Numbered from the stretch's first letter, positions 1 through 5,813 are shown. The stretch: DNA of 5,859 bases from Clostridiales bacterium (GCA_003532195.1 DOFA01000280.1:1-5859); one strand, 5' to 3'. Notes: generated from the sequence alone by a model not told the origin. Translations and numbers: made by a program.

Positions 1-1038
1 GCCAATGCCAGCGAAGATCGGCGCGAAATAAAGGATGAAATAAGTGTCCCGGGTCAAAAACCCATAGATCAGGAGCTCGATTGTAATGAACAAACCCGCC
101 AGACGGCAGGCATTTTTCTGGCCGATCCGGCCGGCTGCCTTGTTCCAGGGCTTGATCAGGACAATCATGAAAATATAGGATATCACTGTGATTGTGGAGA
201 TAAATTTGTAATCGAATTGCAGATAGCGGATCAGGTAAAGCGATGTATAGGAAGTGGAAGCGGTCAGGCAGAGAAAGAAGAGAAAGATAAAAATCAGGTA
301 ATTTCGGAAACTTTTTTGGGTCAGCGGTTCTAAAAAGGCCTTCAGGCCAATCCTCTTCCCGATCTGCACCGGATTGGCCGGTTCAGGCGTGCGAAACAAA
401 GTCACCACATTGGCTGCCGATAAAACCAGGCTGGCGGCAAAGGCAATCAGAAAACCGGTATAGGATTTACCCGTTGCGTCCAGGACATAGCCCATGATGA
501 TCGTCGCCAGGGTATAAGCTACCCGCAGCCAGAAAATCCGTTGATAGATGAACTCGCTGCGGATTCCCTGGGGAAAAGAGCTCATCATCCAGATGGTTTG
601 GCCGACACTGTAAATTCCCCAGAGCATGTTGCCAAGGATGACCATCACCGTCAGCAAAGTCAGCACAGCCGCCGAGGTACCGAAAATCAGCGGCAGGAAG
701 ATCGTCGAACCGACCAGCAGCCGCGAGAGCGACAACAGAATCAGCAGGAAGGCTTTCCGCTTTTCCATCTTTTCGAAAATCAGAAAAGAGAAAAGGGCGA
801 CAACCGGAGCCCAGGACAAAGAATTATTCAGCAGGCCGACCAGCAAATCCGACCCGCCGAGCAAGATGATATAGCCGGAGAGGAAGACCCCGGAAGTCAA
901 AACGATCGCGACATTAATCAGGATACCGTCGATGATGAACAGCATCCTTACTTTTTCCAGGTTTCCCGGTAAAGGGGTCCTGGCAGGCCTGGGTATCGGT
1001 TTCATCCGATCCGCCCATGTTTTCAATCCAAGTTTCAT
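1..1038 (-). CDS. MFS transporter, probable sugar permease (3' end outside window)
   Basis: An uninterrupted reading frame of 346 codons runs from ATG at 1038 to the window edge, so the C-terminus is missing. After a basic N-terminus (about 1-30) it has long hydrophobic stretches near residues 33-60, 64-88, 96-119, 122-146, 169-187, 193-214, 246-270, 280-297 and 311-329, with a tenth cut at the edge. This is the pattern of a 12-helix major facilitator. Basic loops follow helix 2 (FEKMEKRK, 88-95) and helix 8 (NKAAGRIGQK, 299-308), where MFS proteins carry their conserved loop motifs, and a long central loop (about 215-245) separates the halves. ATG 1038 is the first in-frame start after the TAG at 1102-1104; its ribosome site is weak (AGG about 18 bases upstream). 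The lacI-type gene ends 92 bases upstream on the same strand, which suggests sugar uptake. The substrate is unknown. Confidence 0.85.
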   Translation of the reverse strand, partial: MKLGLKTWADRMKPIPRPARTPLPGNLEKVRMLFIIDGILINVAIVLTSGVFLSGYIILLGGSDLLVGLLNNSLSWAPVVALFSFLIFEKMEKRKAFLLILLSLSRLLVGSTIFLPLIFGTSAAVLTLLTVMVILGNMLWGIYSVGQTIWMMSSFPQGIRSEFIYQRIFWLRVAYTLATIIMGYVLDATGKSYTGFLIAFAASLVLSAANVVTLFRTPEPANPVQIGKRIGLKAFLEPLTQKSFRNYLIFIFLFFLCLTASTSYTSLYLIRYLQFDYKFISTITVISYIFMIVLIKPWNKAAGRIGQKNACRLAGLFITIELLIYGFLTRDTYFILYFAPIFAGIG

Positions 1039-1075
1039 CAGGTTCCGTTTACCTATCCTGGCGCTGAACTTTAAC

Positions 1076-1104
1076 AGTATAACGTGCCGAACCTGTTCTG
1101 GCTA
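1076..1104 (-). promoter_or_regulatory. Candidate promoter for the MFS gene
   Basis: On the minus strand TAGCCA (1104-1099, 4 of 6 to the -35 consensus) lies 17 bases before TATACT (1081-1076, 5 of 6 to the -10 consensus). It sits in the 92-base gap after the regulator gene, about 38 bases before the permease start. It could let the permease be transcribed apart from the regulator. No copy of the CpG-centred palindrome found in front of lacI is visible here. This is a pattern match only; read-through from lacI is equally possible because no convincing terminator separates the two genes. Confidence 0.4.
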
Positions 1105-1130
1105 GTGCCTGAAGGCCGGAATCCCGGTTC

Positions 1131-2162
1131 TCAAATCCTGCGTTGCGAGGAATTGCGGACGATCAGAACCGGTTCGATCAGCCGGACTGGCATGATATCT
1201 CCCGGACCGGGCCGTTTCTCCGGCTGGCTGATTATCTCGTCCAGACAATTCACCATGACCCGGCACATCTCCGCGATATTCTGGTCCAGGGTGGTGATCG
1301 GAATAAAAGCCGTGCTGGAAAACAGCACATTGTCACAACCGGCGATCGCCAGCTGGTCCGGCACCCGGATGCCAAGGCAGTTCGCGGCGTTCAGCGCTCC
1401 GAGAGCCATTTCGTCGTTGATCGCCAGGATCGCGTCGGCCGGCTGTCCGGATCGGAGCAGTTTTATGGTCTGGTCATATCCGTCGGCATAATCGACGCGG
1501 GAACAGGATAACAGCTGGCGGTCGCTGAAGCCGGGCTGCCTTCCGGACAGGGCCTGGCGAAAGCCTTCAACCCGGAGCAGGGTCGTGGTCACATCCGGCA
1601 GACCGGTGAGGAAGTAGATGTTCCGGCAGCCCTGCGCCAGCAAATGCCCGGTCAGGAGCTGCGTTCCCTGCCGCAGGTCGGCCATGACGCATGGCGCGAT
1701 TCCCTGAGCGTAGTAAGATGACAGGAAAGCAAAAGGCACCTTCTGCCGTTGCAGCTCCTGATAAAAAGCCAGGTTCTGCACCGGACCGTTGACCGGCGTA
1801 ATGATAATGCCTTCGACCTGTTGCGCCAGAAATTTGCGGATAATTTTCTGCTCTGTCTCCTGTCGGTCGTTGGAAATGGCCAGGATCAGCTGGTAGTCGC
1901 TTCGACTGGCAAAGTCGTCGACATAGCGGACAATTTTGCCGTAAAACATGCTTTCAATGTCGGGTACGACCAAACCCAGCGCGCCGCTTTTCCGCCGGGC
2001 CAGACCCTGGGCGATCCGGTTGGGCGTGTAGCCCATCTGCGCTGCCTGCGCGACGACTTTTTCACGGGTCTCAGCCTTGACCAGGCTGCTGCCGCTCAGC
2101 GCCAGCGAAACGGTCGCCTCGGATACTCCGGCAGCCCGGGCAATATCTTTCAGGGTAATCAG
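1131..2162 (-). CDS. LacI-family transcriptional regulator, CTG start
   Basis: A DNA-binding repressor of 343 residues, the usual LacI-family length. The N-terminus (ITLKDIARAAGVSEATVSLA, residues 2-21) is the family helix-turn-helix. The hinge around 45-58 (YTPNRIAQGLARRKSG) has Leu54 where PurR-type hinge helices insert a leucine at the operator's central CpG. Residues 60-343 are the periplasmic-binding-protein-like effector domain, with the typical AINDEMALGALNAANCLGI and PDQLAIAGCDN segments. The frame has an in-frame TGA at 2171-2169 and no ATG before residue 43, so an ATG-only call would begin at 2036 and lose the whole DNA-binding domain. CTG at 2162 gives the standard family N-terminus (M-ITLKDIAR) nine bases after a GAGG core; CTG 2165 is the alternative. 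The MFS gene follows on the same strand, so it probably controls sugar uptake and, through the operator at 2179-2192, itself. The effector sugar is unknown. Confidence 0.9.
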   Translation of the reverse strand: MITLKDIARAAGVSEATVSLALSGSSLVKAETREKVVAQAAQMGYTPNRIAQGLARRKSGALGLVVPDIESMFYGKIVRYVDDFASRSDYQLILAISNDRQETEQKIIRKFLAQQVEGIIITPVNGPVQNLAFYQELQRQKVPFAFLSSYYAQGIAPCVMADLRQGTQLLTGHLLAQGCRNIYFLTGLPDVTTTLLRVEGFRQALSGRQPGFSDRQLLSCSRVDYADGYDQTIKLLRSGQPADAILAINDEMALGALNAANCLGIRVPDQLAIAGCDNVLFSSTAFIPITTLDQNIAEMCRVMVNCLDEIISQPEKRPGPGDIMPVRLIEPVLIVRNSSQRRI

Positions 2163-2167
2163 CAGCC

Positions 2168-2175
2168 ATCACCTC
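2168..2175 (-). promoter_or_regulatory. Ribosome binding site of the lacI-type gene
   Basis: GAGGTGAT on the minus strand matches eight bases of the standard anti-Shine-Dalgarno complement (TAAGGAGGTGATC). It decides the start. The only nearby ATG (2169-2167) overlaps the site itself and is in the wrong frame. The in-frame CTG codons at 2165 and 2162 lie six and nine bases past the GAGG core, which is normal spacing. Confidence 0.75.
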
Positions 2176-2178
2176 GAT

Positions 2179-2192
2179 TTAAAGCGTTTTAA
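2179..2192. promoter_or_regulatory. LacI-type operator, probable autoregulatory site
   Basis: TTAAAGCGTTTTAA is a near-perfect 14-bp palindrome (6 of 7 base pairs match) with a central CG step, the typical architecture of LacI/GalR-family operators. It lies between the -10 element (2202-2197) and the ribosome site (2175-2168) of the lacI-type gene and covers the expected transcription start near 2190. A repressor bound here would block its own promoter. The hinge leucine of the encoded protein (Leu54) fits the central CpG. Confidence 0.65.
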
Positions 2193-2196
2193 GGCG

Positions 2197-2225
2197 AGCG
2201 TAACATGGCAGTGATTATCTGTCAA
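2197..2225 (-). promoter_or_regulatory. Sigma-70-type promoter of the lacI-type gene
   Basis: A perfect -35 TTGACA (2225-2220) is followed after 17 bases by TACGCT (2202-2197), a weak -10 that is rescued by a preceding TG in extended -10 position (TGTTACGCT). The predicted start is near 2190, inside the operator. The -35 box overlaps the TGA stop codon (2224-2222) of the upstream TIR gene, so the regulator has its own promoter within the end of that gene. Confidence 0.7.
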
Positions 2226-2698
2226 TCGGTCAGCAGCCGGTTCTCAATCTGAATAAACAGGTCGAGTACGAAATCCTCGCGCCCTTCGTCGTCCAATTCG
2301 GAAAAGAAATGAAGCTTCGCGCTGTCCGGTTTCGCATAGCGGTAGATCTGGAGTTTTTCCAGGCCGTGCAGATCGTGATGATCAAAATCGATCTTCCGCA
2401 GGCCGACCGGAATGATCACTTTATCCGGGCGCATCAGGCTTGGCAGTTCGACGTTTTTAATATAGTTCGATATCAGGAATGGAACGCTGACCAGTAAAAT
2501 GCCGCAATCGCACTGGTCGATGCTGGCGCGGATGCGGGCGTCCCACTCTTCGCCGGGGAGCAGGTCCACATCCCGCCAGGTTGTGCATTCAAAGTTCTTT
2601 GAAGCTTGAAAATGATCTTTGAGTCTCTCGCACAGGTCGGCGGCCAGACGATTGTTCTTATGGGCATAAGCGATAAAAAAGCTGATTTTCTTCTTCAT
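2222..2698 (-). CDS. Stand-alone TIR-domain protein, putative NAD-cleaving
   Basis: A 158-residue protein that is essentially one TIR domain. Visible landmarks are the first strand and its loop (ISFFIAYAHKNNRLA, 5-19), WRDVDLLPGEEW (41-52), the strand GILLVSVPFL (66-75) and SNYIKNVELPSL (77-88). Glu84 sits where catalytic TIR domains carry the glutamate that cleaves NAD. The C-terminal DEGREDFVLDLFIQIENRLL (137-156) resembles the last helix. In bacterial proteins of this sequence type the TIR is often an N-terminal module followed by NACHT, WD40 or TPR repeats (family knowledge); here it stops after the domain. ATG 2698 is chosen because GGAG (2712-2709) lies ten bases upstream and the domain starts at once; ATG 2743 would add 15 residues with no clear ribosome site. 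Immune effector or signalling roles are inferred. No recognisable sensor partner lies next to it, only a divergent ATPase remnant. Confidence 0.85.
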   Translation of the reverse strand: MKKKISFFIAYAHKNNRLAADLCERLKDHFQASKNFECTTWRDVDLLPGEEWDARIRASIDQCDCGILLVSVPFLISNYIKNVELPSLMRPDKVIIPVGLRKIDFDHHDLHGLEKLQIYRYAKPDSAKLHFFSELDDEGREDFVLDLFIQIENRLLTD

Positions 2699-2773
2699 CC
2701 GGCATGTTCTCCAGTTCATCCGCAAGTTACCGGCGGTATTCATTTTACCGTGGCCAGCCTGCTTAATAGAACA

Positions 2774-2802
2774 ATCTTAGCCCGGACGGAGGAATTATTC
2801 AA
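2774..2802 (-). promoter_or_regulatory. Candidate promoter of the TIR gene
   Basis: TTGAAT (2802-2797) and TAAGAT (2779-2774) are spaced by 17 bases, each matching 4 of 6 consensus positions. The predicted start near 2767 leaves a leader of about 70 bases before ATG 2698. The 13-bp palindrome at 2813-2825 lies just upstream. Pattern match only. Confidence 0.4.
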
Positions 2803-2812
2803 TACGGGACAT

Positions 2813-2825
2813 ACCGAGGCTCGGT
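2813..2825. repeat. Perfect 13-bp inverted repeat between TIR gene and ATPase remnant
   Basis: ACCGAG-G-CTCGGT is a perfect 6+1+6 palindrome. It lies in the divergent intergenic region, ten bases upstream of the candidate -35 of the TIR gene. A one-base centre is too tight for an RNA hairpin loop and no T tract follows, so a protein-binding site is more plausible than a terminator. No second copy was seen in the window. Confidence 0.55.
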
Positions 2826-2865
2826 CACGCCTGGCTCACTCGTTAAGAATGCCTGGTCTGTCTGT

Positions 2866-3538
2866 ATGTATCACTTCAATATAGTATATTACGATTTGGT
2901 ATATTATGATTTACTTGATTACGATTTACAATATGATATGAATGTATACTTAAAATCGCTCATTGATTTGCATATTGTCAGCAAAGAATTTTCGGTCGGC
3001 AAACAGGGTTCCGGTAAACCTCTGTATCAAGTCAGCGATCAGATGTACCGTTTCTGGTATAGGTTTGTCCAGCCGTATCAACGCTATGTCGAAACGGATC
3101 GGGGAAAAGAAATTTATTACGCGGCTGTACAGGGTCAAATTCCTGCCTTTATGGGCTGCATTTTTGAGGAAATTGTTTTTGAGTATATGCAGTTGCCATC
3201 TGTAAGGCAAAAAATGATCTGCCTGATTACGGAGGAAGGCCGGTGGTGGGGCAGCGATCCTGTCAGGCGTCAGGAAGTCGAGATCGATTATGTCAGCCTT
3301 GGCTCCGGCGGTACGATTCTGGGTGAAGCAAAGTGGCGCAATGGCTTACTGCTGGAATCTGTTTATCTCGAACTTATCGAAAAGGGGCGCCTGCTGGCTG
3401 GCGAAAAAAGAATATTTTCTCTTCAGTAAAAGCGGCTTTTCAGATTCGCTTCTCAAACGAGCAAAATCCGATTCCCGGCTTCATCTGGTGACTTATGCGC
3501 AGATGTTGGCAGCGCTGTCCGATCATGATCAATCCTAA
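2866..3538 (+). pseudogene. Broken DUF234-type (archaeal ATPase family) gene: N-terminal deletion and frameshift
   Basis: Only the C-terminal part of an AAA-type ATPase of the PF01637 plus DUF234 family remains. From 2866 one frame gives 187 residues: a winged-helix end (NVYLKSLIDLHIVSKEF, 26-42), the hallmark YRFWYRFVQPY (61-71), GCIFEEIVFEYM (97-108), GRWWGSDP (125-132), EIDYV (139-143) and GEAKW (153-157). Asp141 followed by Glu154-Ala-Lys156 resembles a PD-(D/E)XK nuclease core. This frame then stops after FSLQ. The expected continuation KEYFLFSKSGFSDSLLKRA is in the next frame and ends at 3538 after 43 residues. Removing one A from the A6 run (3404-3409) would rejoin them as GEKEYFLFSKSGF. 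The P-loop ATPase domain, usually over 200 residues, is absent, and only about 120 bases separate this gene from the TIR gene. The N-terminal 22 residues come from a tandem repeat. It is AT-rich compared with thrS. Probably non-functional; a base-calling error could explain the frameshift but not the missing domain. Confidence 0.85.
2884..2943 (+). repeat. Degenerate 15-bp tandem repeat, about four units
   Basis: Units are GTATATTACGATTTG (2884-2898), GTATATTATGATTTA (2899-2913), CTTGATTACGATTTA (2914-2928) and a decayed CAATATGATATGAAT (2929-2943). The first two agree at 13 of 15 bases, and the second and third at 11 of 15. In the frame of the ATPase remnant they encode VYYDL, VYYDL, LDYDL and QYDMN. 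The block is extremely AT-rich and sits where the N-terminal part of the ATPase gene should be, marking the deletion or rearrangement boundary. Confidence 0.8.
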
Positions 3539-3691
3539 GAATTTTCTTGCCGTTGTGGCGGGTCATTGTGCCATATAGGGCAAGCTCGACGCTATAACCG
3601 AGGTTGTCCGGTTTCTTGACCGGCGCTACTGCCAGTGGTACGATTCATCCCATGATCCAGCCTGTTGCGGCGGAAATCAGAAAGGAACAGT

Positions 3692-3991
3692 ATGCACAAA
3701 TTAAATATCAGAACGATCCTGATTCTCCTCATGATCGCAGCGGCGGTCGTTGGCCTGGTTCTGGGCATCATGCTGCTTCCGGACACTTTAGTGACGCAGA
3801 TCACCCTGGACGGATCGGCCGGGAACACCATGCCCAAGGCGGTCGGTCTGGCGCTGCCGCTGCTCCTCACGCTCGCCGGCGCCTGGATCCATTTCCGTAA
3901 TATGAAAGGCCAGGAAAGCAAGAACAAAGGTGTGCTCCTCGCCCTGGTCGGCATTGTCGCCATGATTCTGGTCTTTGTCTTTAATCTGTAA
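3692..3991 (+). CDS. Small three-helix membrane protein, SdpI/DUF1648-like
   Basis: A 99-residue integral membrane protein. Hydrophobic helices are visible at about residues 8-29, 50-67 and 80-98, with short polar loops (30-49 and 68-79). The segment after helix 1, LLPDTLVTQITLDGSAGNTMPK (28-49), followed by a helix, resembles the start of DUF1648/SdpI-type proteins, where an LPDxxxxxxxxxG segment precedes a hydrophobic helix. The match is suggestive only. The start ATG 3692 has AGGA (3683-3686) five bases upstream; a TTG start at 3665 would add nine charged residues and has no better ribosome site. The gene stands alone on the plus strand, 153 bases after the ATPase remnant, and converges on thrS. 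The 153-base gap holds only a weak 5-bp hairpin (3608-3623) without a T tract. Function unknown; in the related SdpI the role is immunity to a secreted toxin, but nothing here shows such a toxin. Confidence 0.7.
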   Translation: MHKLNIRTILILLMIAAAVVGLVLGIMLLPDTLVTQITLDGSAGNTMPKAVGLALPLLLTLAGAWIHFRNMKGQESKNKGVLLALVGIVAMILVFVFNL

Positions 3992-4041
3992 TACCACTTT
4001 CCCATCCCGCTGAGCAGGTAGGGTTTTCAGGCGCCGCGTAA

Positions 4042-5805
4042 TTATTCCCGCGCGCTGATTTCAGCTGTGATTGTCCGGATGAACGCCGCCGCATCCTGTG
4101 TCTCGCCGGCCGCGCCGTCCCGGCGGCGGACAGCGACCGAACCGGCGGCCGTCTCCTGATCGCCGATAACCAGCATATAAGGAATTTTCTGCATTTGGGC
4201 CTCGCGTACTTTAAAACCAATTTTTTCCGGCCGACGGTCGATTTCACAACGCACGCCCTGGCGCCGCAAATCAGCGGCGAGACGGTCGGCATAGGGGAAA
4301 TGCCGGTCGGCGATCGGCAGCAGGCAGACTTGCACCGGCGCGAGCCAGGTGGGGAATTTACCGGCGTAATGCTCGATCAGGATGCCGATGAACCGTTCCA
4401 GCGATCCATAAATCACCCGGTGGATCATGATCGGGCGGTGCTTCTGGCCATCGGCGCCGGTGTATTGGGCGTCGAAACGCAGCGGCAGCTGGAAATCGAG
4501 CTGAATCGTGCCGCATTGCCAGGTCCGGCCCAGGGAATCTTCGAGATGGAAATCGATCTTCGGGCCATAAAACGCACCGTCGCCTTCGTTGATCCCATAA
4601 GGCAGATTAAGGGTGTCCAGAGCGTCCTTCAAGCTACTGATAGCCAATTCCCACTCGGCCGGCGTGCCCAGGTGGTGTTCCGGCATTGTGGAAAGCTCGA
4701 CATGATACTGGAAACCGAATTTACGGTAGACTTCATCGATCAGGCGCGCCACCGCCTGGATCTGGCCGGTGATCTGCTCCTCGGTCATGTAAATGTGCGC
4801 GTCGTCCTGCGTAAAGCAGCGCACCCGCATCAGGCCATGCAGGACGCCGGATTTTTCATGCCGGTGAACCAGCCCCAATTCGCCGATTTTCAGGGGCAGG
4901 TCGCGATAGGAATGCGGCTCCATCTTGTAGACCAGCATACCGCCTGGGCAGTTCATCGGTTTAATTGCGAAATCGGTTTCATCAATGGACGTGGTGTACA
5001 TGTTCTCATGGTAGAGATCCCAATGGCCCGATGTTTGCCAGAGTTCGCGGTTCAGCAGGACTGGCGTGCTGATTTCCAGATAGCCCTCGCGGGTATGGAT
5101 CTCCCGCCAGTACCGGATCAGTTCGTTCTTGACGGTCAGGCCTTTGGGCAGGAAAAACGGGAAGCCGGGGCCCTCGTCCATCAGCGCGAAGAGGCCCAAT
5201 TCCCGGCCCAGCTTGCGGTGGTCGCGCCGCTTGGCTTCCTCAAGGCGCCCGAGATAATCCGCGAGTTCTTGCGGATTGGCAAAGGCGGTTCCGTAAATGC
5301 GGGTCAACATTTTGTTCTTCTCGCTGCCGCGCCAGTAAGCTCCGGCGACCGCCGTCAGCTTGCAGGCTTTGACGGCGGCAGTCGCGGTCACATGCGGCCC
5401 GGCGCAAAGATCAACATATTCGCCCTGCTGGAAAAAGACAAGTTCCGCTTCCTCCGGCAAGTCGCGGATCAGTTCGATTTTGTAAGGTTCGCCGCGGCTT
5501 TCCATCAGCCGGACCGCCTCGGCTCGGGGAAGCGTGAAGCGCTCGAGTTTCAGGTTTTCCCGGACAATCGCCTGCATCGCCGTCTCCAACTGCGCCAATT
5601 CCGGTTCAGTGAACGGGGTTTCCCGGTCAAAGTCATAGTAGAAACCATCCTTGATCGCCGGCCCGATGGCCAGCATGGTCTGGGGATACAGCCGCTTAAC
5701 CGCCTGGGCCAGGACGTGCGCCGCGGTATGCCGCAGTGCGGTACGCCCGATTTCCTCCGCGAAGGCATGTTCTTCGATCTGACCGTTGGCCATGATGACT
5801 TGCAT
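4042..5805 (-). CDS. thrS: Threonyl-tRNA synthetase, TGS-less form
   Basis: Cytosolic enzyme charging tRNA-Thr with threonine, 587 residues and complete. The N-terminal editing domain has HTAAH (26-30) and CAGPH (134-138), the HxxxH and CxxxH metal-site motifs that clear mis-attached serine. The class II catalytic core follows: Cys286 (MNCPG), His337 (DDAHIY) and His462 (IMIHR) match the zinc ligands Cys334, His385 and His511 of the E. coli enzyme; motif 2 is around 312-331 and motif 3 around 462-479 with Arg471. The anticodon-binding domain is about 488-587. The roughly 60-residue N-terminal TGS domain of the 640-residue E. coli form is missing; only about 20 residues precede the editing domain. 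ATG 5805 is chosen because AGGAGG lies eight bases upstream; the upstream in-frame ATG 5826 would put that site inside the gene. Its 3' end faces the small membrane gene, with no clear terminator in the 50 bases between. Confidence 0.97.
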   Translation of the reverse strand: MQVIMANGQIEEHAFAEEIGRTALRHTAAHVLAQAVKRLYPQTMLAIGPAIKDGFYYDFDRETPFTEPELAQLETAMQAIVRENLKLERFTLPRAEAVRLMESRGEPYKIELIRDLPEEAELVFFQQGEYVDLCAGPHVTATAAVKACKLTAVAGAYWRGSEKNKMLTRIYGTAFANPQELADYLGRLEEAKRRDHRKLGRELGLFALMDEGPGFPFFLPKGLTVKNELIRYWREIHTREGYLEISTPVLLNRELWQTSGHWDLYHENMYTTSIDETDFAIKPMNCPGGMLVYKMEPHSYRDLPLKIGELGLVHRHEKSGVLHGLMRVRCFTQDDAHIYMTEEQITGQIQAVARLIDEVYRKFGFQYHVELSTMPEHHLGTPAEWELAISSLKDALDTLNLPYGINEGDGAFYGPKIDFHLEDSLGRTWQCGTIQLDFQLPLRFDAQYTGADGQKHRPIMIHRVIYGSLERFIGILIEHYAGKFPTWLAPVQVCLLPIADRHFPYADRLAADLRRQGVRCEIDRRPEKIGFKVREAQMQKIPYMLVIGDQETAAGSVAVRRRDGAAGETQDAAAFIRTITAEISARE

Positions 5806-5813
5806 AATCTTTC

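Noticed and set aside
541..972. Plus-strand open frame of 143 codons inside the MFS gene
   Set aside because: It is rich in Q, R, D and E with no recognisable motif, the usual look of the antisense of a membrane-protein gene; the minus-strand frame has clear transmembrane helices.
1108..1130. Rho-independent terminator between the lacI-type and MFS genes (CCGG-GATT-CCGG)
   Set aside because: A four-base-pair stem without a T run is too weak; read-through or the candidate promoter at 1076-1104 is more likely.
2741..2743. ATG at 2743 as start of the TIR gene
   Set aside because: It has no good ribosome site and adds 15 residues outside the domain; ATG 2698 has GGAG ten bases upstream and the domain begins directly.
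3403..3411. Possible programmed -1 ribosomal frameshift at A AAA AAG in the ATPase remnant
   Set aside because: The heptamer is in the wrong phase: the codons AAA AAG fall in frame 3, whereas the needed change is from frame 1 to frame 2 (+1 or -2). No downstream pseudoknot was evident.
3546..3623. Terminator after the ATPase remnant (CTTGCC/GGCAAG and CCGGT/ACCGG pairings)
   Set aside because: The stems are only 5-6 bp, one with a loop of 27 bases, and neither is followed by a T tract.
3592..4005. Minus-strand open frame of 137 codons opposite the small membrane gene
   Set aside because: It is antisense to the hydrophobic gene 3692-3991, has no ribosome site or recognisable domain, and the plus frame has both a Shine-Dalgarno site and coherent helices.
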